The position numbers and the translations under genes are program-made. A stretch of 64,000 nt of DNA, taken from positions 10,697,797 to 10,761,796 of the forward strand of contig NC_067204.1 of assembly GCF_026262505.1 (NCBI RefSeq), given 5' to 3'. This document shows, piece by piece, positions 1 through 9,793 of the stretch. The stretch is from Trichomonas vaginalis G3 (Eukaryota; Parabasalia; Trichomonadida; Trichomonadidae). Below the pieces are notes generated by a model. It saw only the letters and a program-made list of their open reading frames with translations. It did no database searches and was not told the origin of the DNA. Within the stretch, counting starts at the first letter, position 1. Each line of letters starts with the position of its first letter.

Positions 1-508
1 ATTTTTTGTATTTTTCGTCAAATTGATAGTTATGATCCCACCAACGGTCTACGTGATCAACATTTAAGGTCTTGTCAAGAATAGTTGTTCGTGAAGTCTT
101 GAGAATTCCTTCTGGTATTAGATATGTTCCTGGAATGAATTTTTCACGTGTAAATTTATCAAAATTATTTATTAAATGATACAAAGCGCTTGTTGCTGTA
201 GTTTCGTCCATAGTAATGTCGTCTTGTATGTAGTTCATTTGTTCTGATGTAGCTTTTTGTTGTCGAAAGTCGTTTTTTCTATCATTGTATTTCATCGGAT
301 TTTTCAATTTAATTTGCTTGGCTTCACGATTTTTAATATGCACTTGAATAACTTCTTGGATAATCGGATTTTTAGGCGGGAGAAAACTAGTAAAGTTAGA
401 ATATTTGCTAGATTGCTTATCAATGAGTGAAGCTTGAGATTTAATGCTACAAATTGACGCAAAGGAGCCTCTCTCAGATGGCTTCTTTGGAATTTTAGTA
501 GTACTCAT
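1..508 (-). CDS. Hypothetical protein, 5' part (runs off left edge)
   Basis: An open frame on the minus strand starts with ATG at 508-506 and is uninterrupted to the window edge (169 codons), so the C-terminus lies outside. The N-terminus is Lys/Ser/Pro-rich (MSTTKIPKKPSERGSF) and looks disordered. Further in there are helical, charged stretches, and residues about 150-160 include DHVDRWWDHNY. I recognise no domain. A frame of this length without a stop in such A+T-rich DNA, with a normal ATG, supports a real gene. It is transcribed in the same direction as the phosphatase and transporter genes to its right. Function unknown. Confidence 0.6.
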   Translation of the reverse strand, partial: MSTTKIPKKPSERGSFASICSIKSQASLIDKQSSKYSNFTSFLPPKNPIIQEVIQVHIKNREAKQIKLKNPMKYNDRKNDFRQQKATSEQMNYIQDDITMDETTATSALYHLINNFDKFTREKFIPGTYLIPEGILKTSRTTILDKTLNVDHVDRWWDHNYQFDEKYKK

Positions 509-2398
509 TGATAAAATAGGAAAAAAGCAAATTAATGATTTTTTTGAGACACCTCATAGAATTAATCTCAATTTTAAATTTCGAATTAAAGCTAAAAATG
601 AATTCGGATATTGTATAGAAAACAAAAAATTGAGTAATTGAAAAATATACGTTTTTTAAATTGGAACTTTAAAAAAGGGGGTAACTCATTTTTTAGACCG
701 AAAAAGTGGTACCTGAGTATATCGATTCTGCTTTATCTGATCATCGAAACGGAATCCATCCACGTTATTAGTATGAAACAATGATACACTAGGGATTAAA
801 GAATATTATTATTGCAAAAATCCAATTATTCGATATTTAACTCATCATATCTTGCATTAAAGTTGATACCTTTATTTTTTCGAAATATTACAACAGTAGC
901 AACATTACGTATTGTCAATGATAGCCAAAGTACTATTTTGGCATAATAAATTTAAAACGACATTGAAACTACAGATTGACTAGTCATTCTGATATAGTAT
1001 TATGAATACTTTCAGGCGATGAGATCTCAAATATCTTCGCTGAACTTCTGTTTGATCATGATATACAGATCGAATGTTGCTTGTTCTGTAGCAACAGTCA
1101 CTAACTGATAACATGATTATGATAAGAGGTCTAAATGTGCGAGTTTATTACACATTATATTCAGATTTATTACCGAAATGCAAACCGCAATAAATATCTT
1201 GAACTTACCTGTGAATAAAATCATGATGTTGTTGATTATTTACTATATATTTACTATGGTTTCTAAACATGTGAGGCAAATCCTTAATTTGAACCAGAAA
1301 TAATTTTATATTACTAACAATGGCTGGTTATCTATATAGAAATATATACAATATTTGATAGTAACCTATAACTGATTTATAATTTTCGAAAATATGCTTC
1401 TTTTCTATATCATTGAAAAATAATTATTTGATTCCGTTGTATAATTGATATATTTTAGTAGAAAAATTATAGAATAGCAAAAATAAAAGGGCTTTAGTGA
1501 TTTAGAACACAAAGAAAATGTTTTGTTTTTCTCTAAATTTTAAATTTTCGAATTTTTTAACCTCATTTTTCCAAAAAAATCGAGAATTGAAAAAAACGTC
1601 CTCATTTTCTAGAGAATTGCTTTGACATTTTCTAAAATGGAAAAAATTTGGAGAAATTCACCATGGAGAATTTCATTCTAGGTATCCAAAACAATTGCTC
1701 TCAGTCAAAAAAGCTTCGAAAATTTTAAATTTTAATATTGTTTTTCATCAATCACTTAATATTGATTGTTTGCAGTCGATGTTATCGGATTCTATTAAAT
1801 TCTAATATATTTGAACATACTATAAATCGTTTTTGAAACTTATTAAAATTTCGCTCAATTTAACAATACGCCAACTATCCTACACAGTTACCATTACCAC
1901 AATCTCATTTTAAGAAGACACGATCTATAAAATCTAAGATCTAACGATTTATTTACCCAATTCGAAAAATATTTTTAATTATAAATCCTTATTTACGCAT
2001 ATTTTATATGCAGATGTATAAAGAAAAACTAATAAAGTGTTGCTTCAAAAAAATACCCGAAAGCAGCTTAATCAATAAAAAATTTACTTTCTTAACATCG
2101 AATTTTGATCGTCTTGAGCGATCTTTTCATTCTTTGAGTCCATATACACTATTACTATACTTCATATGTCAAGCATAAAGGGAACAATTTTGATCGATAT
2201 CTTTGTTGTCGACGTAGTTTCCCCTTTACTTTAAATCTAGAATTTGCCATTAAAATTACACTCATGTATCTCTATGTAGTTTGTTTTGATAAATAGTATT
2301 TGCTCAATTGTGAATTTAAAAAATCGATTTCAAAAATATGGAGAATTATTAAAACAAACATAGATATTTATTAACATATAGAGTTGAAAACATATATT
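509..2398. other. Intergenic DNA, nothing recognised
   Basis: About 1.9 kb of A+T-rich sequence with no convincing coding frame, RNA gene, TIR pair or tandem repeat visible by eye. It separates the start of the left-edge gene from the 3' end of the phosphatase gene. Confidence 0.6.
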
Positions 2399-3526
2399 TC
2401 AATCAAACCTCAGATGATTACGCGGGTATCTTGCCGTTCTTGGCATTCCAACCTGAGAATTTGATCTTAACCTTGGCAATGGAACCATAAGCATATTCTT
2501 TTTGATTTCGAATTGCTTGGCTGTAATTGAGAATGGAATAACAGATATTTCGCTCTCAAAAACTGTACTTCTATTCACAGGATAGAAGGAAGTCTTTTGC
2601 CTTATTAACTGTGGGCGTGGAGGTAGTGAGAAGAACTGCATTTCAAGGTTTTGGTTCAAAAATAGCAATCCGCATCTGTTGTCTAAAGCATCAACGTAAT
2701 TTGAGCATGAGAATACGGTATAAACAAGTCCATCAAGAGCTTTTTGTATACCATTCTGAACGCATTGATGACCTCTAAGTACCGACAATAAATTATTCTT
2801 CTTTAAATAGTCACCTACTAATGTAGAGCCATAAGAAATACCTAAACCTCTTGTACTACGAGCGTACGTCTTAGTTTCGCTTGTTGGGTCGCTCCACATA
2901 AGATCAGCAAGGAGTTTATCATCACAGGTTTTAATTGGGCGCTCCATTTTTTCGATTTGAGCTGTATCATTAAGGTCAGGAGAAATTCCACCATGAACGC
3001 AGAAAATTTTATTTTGAATAATGCAAGAAATTGGTAACCACTCGAAGGCTTTGTTCATAATGTCGTATAGATATTGTCCGTTTTCAATTGCTGACATTTC
3101 ATCGAAAAATCCGTAAACGCTGTTAACGTCTGCAAATTCATGATTTCCTCGAAGTAGAACAACGTCATTTGGATATTGACATTGTAACGCAAAAAGTAAA
3201 AGAACAATCTCATATGAAAATTGGCCACGGTCAACGTAATCACCGAGAAAAACGTATCTAGATTGAGGGGGCATTTTGGCCATCGAAAGAATTCTGATTA
3301 GATCATATAAATTTCCATGGATATCTCCGACAACGTAGCAGGGAGCATCAATTCTAACTAAAGAAGGCATTTTTTGAAAAACTCCCATTGCTTCTTTAAT
3401 TAAAGCCTCTGCCATTTCCGCACAGATAAGTGGTACGGGAACTTTGTATCCTAAGATATCAGTGTTGTCTTCTTTGTAATTTTCAATCAAAGGCATGAAG
3501 GATTTGAGAACTCGTAACGAAGTCAT
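2399..3526 (-). CDS. PPP-family serine/threonine protein phosphatase
   Basis: The 375-residue protein has the metallophosphatase signature set in order: GDIHG at 67-71, GDYVDRG at 95-101, RGNHE at 126-130, HGG at 178-180 and a later RGHQ motif near 253. These residues bind the two catalytic metals and phosphate in PP1/PP2A/PP2B-type enzymes, which remove phosphate from Ser/Thr of cytosolic or nuclear proteins. The catalytic core is complete. The segment near residue 275, where PP1 usually has SAPNYC, reads FSCSNYVD, so this is a divergent member of the expanded parabasalid PPP set rather than a canonical PP1. A tail of about 60 residues after the core is basic and of unknown role. The ATG at 3526 follows a plausible initiator 41 nt upstream. 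Family call is firm; subfamily (PP1-like) is inference. Confidence 0.93.
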   Translation of the reverse strand: MTSLRVLKSFMPLIENYKEDNTDILGYKVPVPLICAEMAEALIKEAMGVFQKMPSLVRIDAPCYVVGDIHGNLYDLIRILSMAKMPPQSRYVFLGDYVDRGQFSYEIVLLLFALQCQYPNDVVLLRGNHEFADVNSVYGFFDEMSAIENGQYLYDIMNKAFEWLPISCIIQNKIFCVHGGISPDLNDTAQIEKMERPIKTCDDKLLADLMWSDPTSETKTYARSTRGLGISYGSTLVGDYLKKNNLLSVLRGHQCVQNGIQKALDGLVYTVFSCSNYVDALDNRCGLLFLNQNLEMQFFSLPPRPQLIRQKTSFYPVNRSTVFESEISVIPFSITAKQFEIKKNMLMVPLPRLRSNSQVGMPRTARYPRNHLRFD

Positions 3527-3564
3527 TGATCAAATAAATATAATTTTTTGAAAATTTTTATTTC

Positions 3565-3569
3565 AGTGA
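3565..3569 (-). promoter_or_regulatory. Candidate initiator element of the phosphatase gene
   Basis: On the minus strand the word TCACT lies 41 nt upstream of the ATG and fits the trichomonad initiator consensus TCAYW, where the A is the start of transcription. Short leaders are the rule in Trichomonas. The motif is short enough to occur by chance. Confidence 0.4.
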
Positions 3570-4318
3570 GTCCTCACAATATAGAATTCTGATACACAAT
3601 TGAATGGTCTATAGAAAAGTTGCCTTCAATTATATATTCATAAAATATATTGTTGGTAACTAAATAATAATGTACATATTAAAAAAATTAATATTTCGGA
3701 TAAAACGTTTTATGAAGTTGTAAATGCCTAAACTTCAATATTATGCTATTCCATAGGTGGATATAAGATGCCCTAGCATAGGGACGTATACTCAAGAATT
3801 TGTACGGCTTATTCATTCTTAATATCTTATTATTTTGATTGACTTTTTAGCTAGAAGTGTTATTGAAAATTAATTCATTTAAAATATGAATTAACTCATT
3901 AATTCCAACCAATTCGAGCTAATAAATAGGCTTCAATGCCTTATTTACAAATCAAGAGTTATAGAAAAAAGCAACAGTCTTGATTTTGCACAAATTTCTT
4001 TTGTAAAATTTTTAAGCATTTAAATATTCATTGATATTTCTTCATGTGATAGCTGATTAATGAAAATTTCGGATAATTTAGGAAAAGTCCCATATTATGA
4101 CTTTATAGTTGAACCTTATTCATAGCTTAAACACGGAATCGATGCGCAATTAGGAAAAATCATAATATCTTTATTCACAAACAAGATATAAATACATTAC
4201 TTTTAAAATAGAGAATTAGAACATTTATCGCCCATATTTTAATTTACATTGATGCAAATCATTAAAACAAATCAATGAAATGATAAAAAACAAAAGTAAA
4301 ATCAGTTCTTAATTTCAA
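3570..4318. other. Intergenic DNA between transporter and phosphatase genes
   Basis: About 750 bases of A+T-rich sequence with no coding frame or repeat that I can support. It holds the 3' flank of the ZIP gene and the distal 5' flank of the phosphatase gene. Confidence 0.6.
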
Positions 4319-5203
4319 TTACTCATAAATTGTTTCGATACCCGCAATAAAGAGCATCCACAATACTCCACCGAAAAACATGAAGAAGTTCCAGCATTTT
4401 TCCTTCTTACTTAATTCTTTCTTCTTTGAATAAAGATTCTTCCATTCGGTGAATCCTACGTATAGGAAAGATCCTGCTGAAAAGGCAGAAATGATTCCAA
4501 TGGTCTGGTCACCTGACTTCTTGTTTACGTACATACCAATAATCGAGAATATGGGAGTAAGCAAGGAATAAATTATTGTAAGTACCCAATATAAAACTTT
4601 TTTAGGTCTGTCCTGTATCATGAATAGACCTAAAGCAAATGCTTCAATCGGTTTGAAACCAACCATAGCTAGATAAAATCCAATAGTTGGAGTTAATTTT
4701 GGCAAAATACCGAGGCCAAAGCCTTCAATGAATGAATGGATGCACAAGATGATGTATAAAGACCATTTCTGGATTGTAAGATAGTTCGTACCGAATAAAG
4801 GAGGATCGACTGATTGAGCATCACTGAGCATACTTGGTGTTCCGTCCATTAACGTAATAGAGCTTTCATCTGGTATTTCAGATTGAGCTTCTTCGTTGTC
4901 TTTCTCTGAAATTGTGCAGATTGATATCAGTGTAAAGATTACATATGTTGATATAGCAACAGCTGGTGCTAATGGATAGTGTAATTTGAGCTTTCTGATA
5001 CTTAGAAATGCATCATCAAGTAAATGCACTATACCTGCTCCGAGAAAGATTCCACCAGCGAGAGATTCACCTCTAACCTGCCAAGTAGCTTTCCTAAAGA
5101 ATAGAGGACACGATAAACCTGCAATTGCGGATAAAAAGATTAAAAATGATCCGATGTATTTAGCCAATAGGATCCAACTTATCATTTTTATAAAATTTGC
5201 CAT
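4319..5203 (-). CDS. ZIP-family divalent metal transporter
   Basis: The 294-residue protein has about eight hydrophobic segments with a hydrophilic loop of about 45 residues (100-145) between segments 3 and 4, the usual ZIP plan. The diagnostic fourth and fifth helices are visible: HSFIEGFGLG at 156-165 and FKPIEAFALG at 183-192. In the ZIP family these His/Glu residues line the metal path for zinc or iron import across the plasma or an internal membrane. The fifth helix has Phe where most members have His. HLLDD at 60-64 matches the metal-related motif of helix 2. The length is normal and the frame intact. Only 61 bp upstream of its ATG the flanking DNA gives way to a 28-kb Polinton, so its distal promoter has been displaced. 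Confidence 0.93.
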   Translation of the reverse strand: MANFIKMISWILLAKYIGSFLIFLSAIAGLSCPLFFRKATWQVRGESLAGGIFLGAGIVHLLDDAFLSIRKLKLHYPLAPAVAISTYVIFTLISICTISEKDNEEAQSEIPDESSITLMDGTPSMLSDAQSVDPPLFGTNYLTIQKWSLYIILCIHSFIEGFGLGILPKLTPTIGFYLAMVGFKPIEAFALGLFMIQDRPKKVLYWVLTIIYSLLTPIFSIIGMYVNKKSGDQTIGIISAFSAGSFLYVGFTEWKNLYSKKKELSKKEKCWNFFMFFGGVLWMLFIAGIETIYE

Positions 5204-5224
5204 TTTTGATATTCCGTATATAGA

Positions 5225-5229
5225 TATGA
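5225..5229 (-). promoter_or_regulatory. Candidate initiator element of the ZIP gene
   Basis: TCATA on the minus strand, 24 nt upstream of the ATG, fits the TCAYW initiator. It lies between the start codon and the Polinton end at 5264, so the core start site would have survived the insertion while everything further upstream was moved 28 kb away. Confidence 0.45.
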
Positions 5230-5263
5230 TTGCCTATGGTGAAATGAAATTAAGGCAAGGCAG

Positions 5264-5308
5264 GTGGGGCTTCCAGGCGCGTTGCGCCCTCTAGCCCATA
5301 AAAAATTT
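5264..5308 (+). repeat. Left terminal inverted repeat of the Polinton
   Basis: 45 bp, 44/45 identical to the reverse complement of 33548-33592. It contains a small GC palindrome (GGCGC-GTT-GCGCC), unusual in this A+T-rich DNA. Further in, the word CCAGCCGGTGAC near 5320 recurs inverted near 33510, so weaker terminal similarity continues to about 85-90 bp. Confidence 0.9.
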
Positions 5309-5572
5309 CTGAGGACGAGCCAGCCGGTGACTTTTTTGTAGAGCACTCAAAATAGTATAACTTTGTCCGGACAAGTAAGGGTCTATCGTCGCTACAGGAA
5401 AAGTTACAGGCGTTCCAAGGAAGTATACTTTGAGAAGCCTTTTTCCCCTTATAGAATGAGATAGGACGGTTATTTTACAAAACTGACAACACTTTGACCG
5501 AGTAGTTTTTTGTGCTGAACAAAAAGTGTCATATAAACATCTGTCAAAAACCGCTTCTTAACTTCACTTAAA

Positions 5573-5734
5573 ATGCCACGTAAGCTACGTAAGAATATAC
5601 GTAAGAGGAAGGGAGCATTGAAACATCCAATAGTAAAACTGAAACCACAACAACAGTTGCAACAACAAATAATGAATGACCCCACTATGTTGCAACAAAT
5701 GTCAAGCTCTTATATACGAAAAAAAGAGATCTGA
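5573..5734 (+). CDS. Short basic Gln-rich ORF (Polinton)
   Basis: A 53-codon frame that starts ATG and encodes a strongly basic N-terminus (MPRKLRKNIRKRKG) followed by a Gln-rich stretch. Its last codons fall inside the end of the inserted hairpin element A, which begins at 5710. It may be a small DNA-binding or structural peptide of the Polinton, or only a remnant. No family recognised. Confidence 0.35.
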   Translation: MPRKLRKNIRKRKGALKHPIVKLKPQQQLQQQIMNDPTMLQQMSSSYIRKKEI

Positions 5735-6410
5735 CATTGTGTCAGATCTCAGTAAAAGTGACATTTACATGTCAAAAAAATAGAATGAGTTTAAGTAATT
5801 AAAATTGAGGGTGAGAGTAGTATTGTATGAAATAATATCTCTCACCCTCCAATTCATCCTATGGCGCCGAAAAAATTTTGGTGAAATGCGACCACATTTC
5901 ACCAAAATTTCTCGGCGCCATATAGAGAACTAGAGCCTGTGAGGTACTGATACTATCCATGTACCTCGCAGGCTCTAGTTCCAAGCCAAAATGGCTAAAA
6001 ATTGCCCGCAATTGTTCACATTGCGGGCAATTTTTAGCCATTTTGGCTGGGAATTGGAGGGTGAGAGTAGTATTGTATGAAATAATATCTCTCACCTCCA
6101 ATTCATCCTATGGCGCCGAAAAAATTTTGGTGAAATGCGACCACATTTCACCAAAATTTCTCGGCGCCATATAGAGAACTAGAGCCTGTGAGGTACTGAT
6201 ACTATCCATGTACCTCGCAGGCTCTAGTTCCAAGCCAAAATGGCTAAAAATTGCCCGCAATTGTTCACATTCCCATCTTTTGTTGGTAAGACGAAGAATA
6301 TGAAATAAATTATGAAGAAGATAATGATGAATAAAATATCACTTTTTATATTTTTGACACGTAAAGGTGTCACTTTTCTGTCAAACTGTTTTTATCGTTT
6401 TCGTATATAA
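5710..6410 (-). mobile_element. Hairpin-chain element A (inserted in Polinton)
   Basis: A 701-bp unit ending in inverted repeats TTATATACGAAAA / TTTTCGTATATAA. Weaker inverted similarity continues inward for about 80 bp and includes AAAAGTGACA and TGTCAAAAA. The interior is about 1.8 copies of a ~247-bp unit made of four consecutive long hairpins. The same ends and units, in the opposite orientation and expanded to nine units, form element B at 34111-36558. Both copies stop matching their surroundings exactly at the inverted repeats, which shows a discrete mobile unit. No target duplication is clear here and no protein of its own is evident. Confidence 0.8.
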
Positions 6411-6422
6411 CAAAGCAACCCT

Positions 6423-7319
6423 ATGCTTTTAAACAGAGTTATTGGTGCACAGAGTGGGGGTTTAAGAGCGGCACTTTTAGCGAAAATGGCAGGCTATGGT
6501 GGAGCTGCAGACGGAACAGCTTATAACCCTCAAAGTCAAATGAATTTGAGTTCACTCAAAAATCAAATAACAGATGTCAAAAAGTCAAACATAGACATAC
6601 AGAAACAAATAAGTGAAAACGAAAAGAAACTAGAATATGACAGACAGACAAAGAAACTCAATGAGTTAAACGTAGAGAAAAAGATGAAAGAAGAACAACT
6701 GAAAGAACTAAGTACAGAGGAATATGCGAAAAAAGTGTCAGAAAAAGCAGCAGAAGTAGCAAAAATGGAACAAGATGTTATAAATTTGAAAAACCATACT
6801 ACTCAATATAAAGTACTGAAAGATGAAGAGATAAAACAAAAAGCCATGAAGACATATATGGATAGCGATGAGTATAAAAAAGAAGTTGAAGCAAATGTAA
6901 AGGCAGAAAAACTTTTACAGTTGCAAAACCAAACCGTACAGTATGAAAACTTAGCACAAGAAAGTAAAAATAACGACGCAGCCATGCAAAAGGCAATGAA
7001 AAGCGCAGATATTATAAAAGCTAATAATGACTGGTTAGATGCCCAAGCCAACGCTAAAGCAGCCCAACTTATAGGGTCAATAAGGACAAAAATACAAGCG
7101 GATGAAGACAGTTCAAATGAAGCTTTAATGAATGCTGACTTTAAGAATGCCTTCGAAGCTCTTCATAGTAAGGTGAAACTAGTGAACGACTTCTCATCTG
7201 AAAAGAAACTGAAGTCTGAAGGTTTCGACAAAGAGTTAAGAGAAGTAGCACAAAATATGACGAAAATAACAGATGCAGCAACGAGACAGGCAGTTCAAAG
7301 TGCCTATGATGCCGTTTGA
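6423..7319 (+). CDS. Coiled-coil Polinton protein, unknown
   Basis: A 298-residue frame beginning just beyond hairpin element A. The first 40 residues include a Gly/Ala-rich stretch (AALLAKMAGYGGAADG). The rest is rich in Lys, Glu, Gln and Asn with long heptad-like helices (about residues 45-200), so a coiled coil is likely. Its position just upstream of the capsid genes and its composition suggest a structural or scaffolding role in the particle, which is inference. I recognise no catalytic motif. Confidence 0.6.
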   Translation: MLLNRVIGAQSGGLRAALLAKMAGYGGAADGTAYNPQSQMNLSSLKNQITDVKKSNIDIQKQISENEKKLEYDRQTKKLNELNVEKKMKEEQLKELSTEEYAKKVSEKAAEVAKMEQDVINLKNHTTQYKVLKDEEIKQKAMKTYMDSDEYKKEVEANVKAEKLLQLQNQTVQYENLAQESKNNDAAMQKAMKSADIIKANNDWLDAQANAKAAQLIGSIRTKIQADEDSSNEALMNADFKNAFEALHSKVKLVNDFSSEKKLKSEGFDKELREVAQNMTKITDAATRQAVQSAYDAV

Positions 7320-7328
7320 GCAGCTGTT

Positions 7329-9761
7329 GTGGAAAGTCAAGAAAAAGAGTTACAACAGACCAAAACAGACCTAGTAAATGCTTTCTTAAAAACGAAAAGT
7401 CAGGTAGGACATTATGCTGCAGATGGAACATATGTGCCAGCTGGTGGAACTTATATACCACCAAACCCTCCAAGAGAAGCACCTGCACCAGGACTACCTA
7501 AAACATTTACATCGTCACATGGACACAGACACAGGCATGCACCAAAACCAACACAACAACCAACAGTTCAAAATCCAGCACCACAACAACAACCAACAGT
7601 TCAAAATCCAGCACAACAACAACAACCAACAGTTCAAAATCCAGCACAACAACCAACAGTTCAAAATCCAGCACAGCAACCAACAGTTCAAAATCCAGCA
7701 CAGCAACCAACAGTTCAAAATCCAGCACAACAACCAACAGTTCAAAATCCAGCACAGCAACCAACAGTTCAAAATCCAGCACAACAACCAACAGTTCAAA
7801 ATCCAGCACAACAACCACAAACAGAGCAAAGACATAAAAGAAGTAGAGAAAAAGGAAACCAAGAATTCTTAAAAATGCTTAAGGAAGATTATGGTTACCC
7901 AGATACTCTTAACTTTAGTGACAGATATAAAGAAGCTATTAGAAAGTTCAAGGAAGGAAATACTGACCCGAACCTATTTAGCTTTATGATTCAGCATAAA
8001 ATCGGATATAATCTCAAACCTGGAAAATACAAGCTCGCAAAGGGATATGATTTAATAGCATATCATCCAAATGACATGGATGAATTTACTCCGAGATATT
8101 GGATGTCAGAGCTAAATGATAATTCAACTCTCTTCATGAAACGCGTAAAAAATAGAGACGGAACGAAAGAAGAAAGGTTTATGAGTCCGGATGACTTAGA
8201 TAGGGAACTTGTTAAAAACGGTCTCGGAATATATGAAATGCCAGCAGATGAGGTACAAGAAACTCAACAGGAAGAAGTTCAGATACAACCAGACATGGAA
8301 GAAATAGTTCAGCAACAACAGCTAGAAGAGCCTGAAGGAAACGAACAAGTTCCTCCTTTGGAAACTAACTTCACAGAACTAGATGAAGATTTGGAACAGC
8401 CGAAAAATCTTGACCCTCAACAAGAGTATGAGGAGAATATGGAATCTTTCCAAGAGTCTAAGAAAAATTCGGCTGACATAGTAGAAGGATATCGAAAAAT
8501 GTTCACCGACATACAAAAGACTCCAACATCAGATGAAAATATTCAGCATAGAATGGAAGTACTGAAAGAAAATGTACGCAAATACAATAATCCTTTTTAC
8601 TTACGACCATATAACGTTCAATCTTTGGCTGAACTCGGTGAAAATAAAAGGTTAAATTTCAACAAAACATATAGAAATGAAACATTGTTTAAAGTTCATT
8701 CAGAACCTAACCAATATGGAAACAAACCTACTTTTGTTTCTGCAGACTATGGAACTACAATGAGATGGGGTCATAAAGCTAACCCGGATAGGTGGTTCAT
8801 AAACTTACAACCACAATTCCAAGAAGTTGTAGACGCAATGGAAGTGAATGGTGAACCAGATATAACGGGTATTTTCAGCGCGGCTTTAATGCCATTGAAA
8901 GATATGAAAGATGCAGATATTTTGGACCAGTATGAAATGAACATGGCTGAGGGAAATATAACACCTGACGTTCTAGAACATTTATCTCAAAGAACTACAC
9001 AGAACCATAAAGATGGTATATTTGGTGAAGAGTTTAGAAAGAGAGTTAGGGAGAGAGAAGGAAGAGAACCTATTGTACATGATCTTGCAAACGAAAGTTT
9101 GCAAAATGTCATAAAAACTTACTTTGCAGACAATGAAATGAGAAGGGATGAATATTTAAGAAAACTCAAATGGACAGTACCAAATGAAATGTTAGTATTG
9201 AAAAACATGTTCCATGACAAAATAAAACCAACTACAGAAATAAATGACGCAAGACTGAAACGTTGGGTAAAAGCTTTCCCATTCACAAAAGATATTATTG
9301 GTTACATGGAAAGAAAACCAGAATGGCTACAAAAACATATATTTGGAAACGAGCTTATTCCATATGGACAAGCTCTGTTTGAAGAGCTTGAACCGGAAAC
9401 TCAGGAAAGAGTCATGCAAACAATATGCGAAGACTCAAATACAAACTATGACAAAATCTTTCTAGGATATAGGTTACCTGAGATGGGCGGCCAGAGCCCA
9501 AAGGCAAAAAGGACATGGGAAATTTACAACATACTAGGTGAACATGAGGCAAAGATGCTACAACTTGAAGCAGAGGGCAAGTTACCAAAAGCGACACCAA
9601 AGAAGAAGAGAAGAGTAGAACAAAGTGAAAGTAGTGAAGAAGTAGCTTCATCTAGTGAAAGTAGTGGCAATGAAGGAAAAAGAAGAGTTAAAGATTCAGT
9701 TAAAAACTCAGTCAGGAAGAAAGTAAAGCTTGGTCCGAGTGGGTTCTATTATGACATATAA
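7329..9761 (+). CDS. Large Polinton protein with PTVQNPAQQ repeats and C-terminal NLS-like tail
   Basis: An open frame of 810 residues. About residues 40-75 include a Tyr/Pro/Gly-rich segment and an HRHRH stretch. They are followed by nine copies of a 9-11-residue PTVQNPA(Q)n repeat, a charged region, an acidic Gln/Glu-rich linker (about 315-390), and then a large globular part (about 400-740) of mixed composition. The tail is Ser/Glu-rich with basic clusters (PKKKRRV, KRRVKD, RKKVKLG) of nuclear-localisation type. It lies directly upstream of the major capsid gene, so a virion or packaging role is likely. No domain was recognised, and a terminal-protein or protease function cannot be tested by eye. 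Confidence 0.65.
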   Translation: MESQEKELQQTKTDLVNAFLKTKSQVGHYAADGTYVPAGGTYIPPNPPREAPAPGLPKTFTSSHGHRHRHAPKPTQQPTVQNPAPQQQPTVQNPAQQQQPTVQNPAQQPTVQNPAQQPTVQNPAQQPTVQNPAQQPTVQNPAQQPTVQNPAQQPTVQNPAQQPQTEQRHKRSREKGNQEFLKMLKEDYGYPDTLNFSDRYKEAIRKFKEGNTDPNLFSFMIQHKIGYNLKPGKYKLAKGYDLIAYHPNDMDEFTPRYWMSELNDNSTLFMKRVKNRDGTKEERFMSPDDLDRELVKNGLGIYEMPADEVQETQQEEVQIQPDMEEIVQQQQLEEPEGNEQVPPLETNFTELDEDLEQPKNLDPQQEYEENMESFQESKKNSADIVEGYRKMFTDIQKTPTSDENIQHRMEVLKENVRKYNNPFYLRPYNVQSLAELGENKRLNFNKTYRNETLFKVHSEPNQYGNKPTFVSADYGTTMRWGHKANPDRWFINLQPQFQEVVDAMEVNGEPDITGIFSAALMPLKDMKDADILDQYEMNMAEGNITPDVLEHLSQRTTQNHKDGIFGEEFRKRVREREGREPIVHDLANESLQNVIKTYFADNEMRRDEYLRKLKWTVPNEMLVLKNMFHDKIKPTTEINDARLKRWVKAFPFTKDIIGYMERKPEWLQKHIFGNELIPYGQALFEELEPETQERVMQTICEDSNTNYDKIFLGYRLPEMGGQSPKAKRTWEIYNILGEHEAKMLQLEAEGKLPKATPKKKRRVEQSESSEEVASSSESSGNEGKRRVKDSVKNSVRKKVKLGPSGFYYDI
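7558..7815 (+). repeat. Coding minisatellite, ~27-bp unit, nine copies
   Basis: Nine tandem copies of a 27-bp unit (33 bp in the first two) coding for PTVQNPAQQ, in frame within the 7329-9761 ORF. Copies differ mainly by silent A/G changes, which implies recent expansion under a frame-preserving constraint. Confidence 0.9.
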
Positions 9762-9793
9762 ATCCAACTATTCTATATTTTTACCCATATGAA

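Noticed and set aside
7507-7862. Minus-strand repeat-rich frames opposite the PTVQNPAQQ minisatellite
   Set aside because: Antisense shadows of the in-frame repeats; no independent coding evidence.
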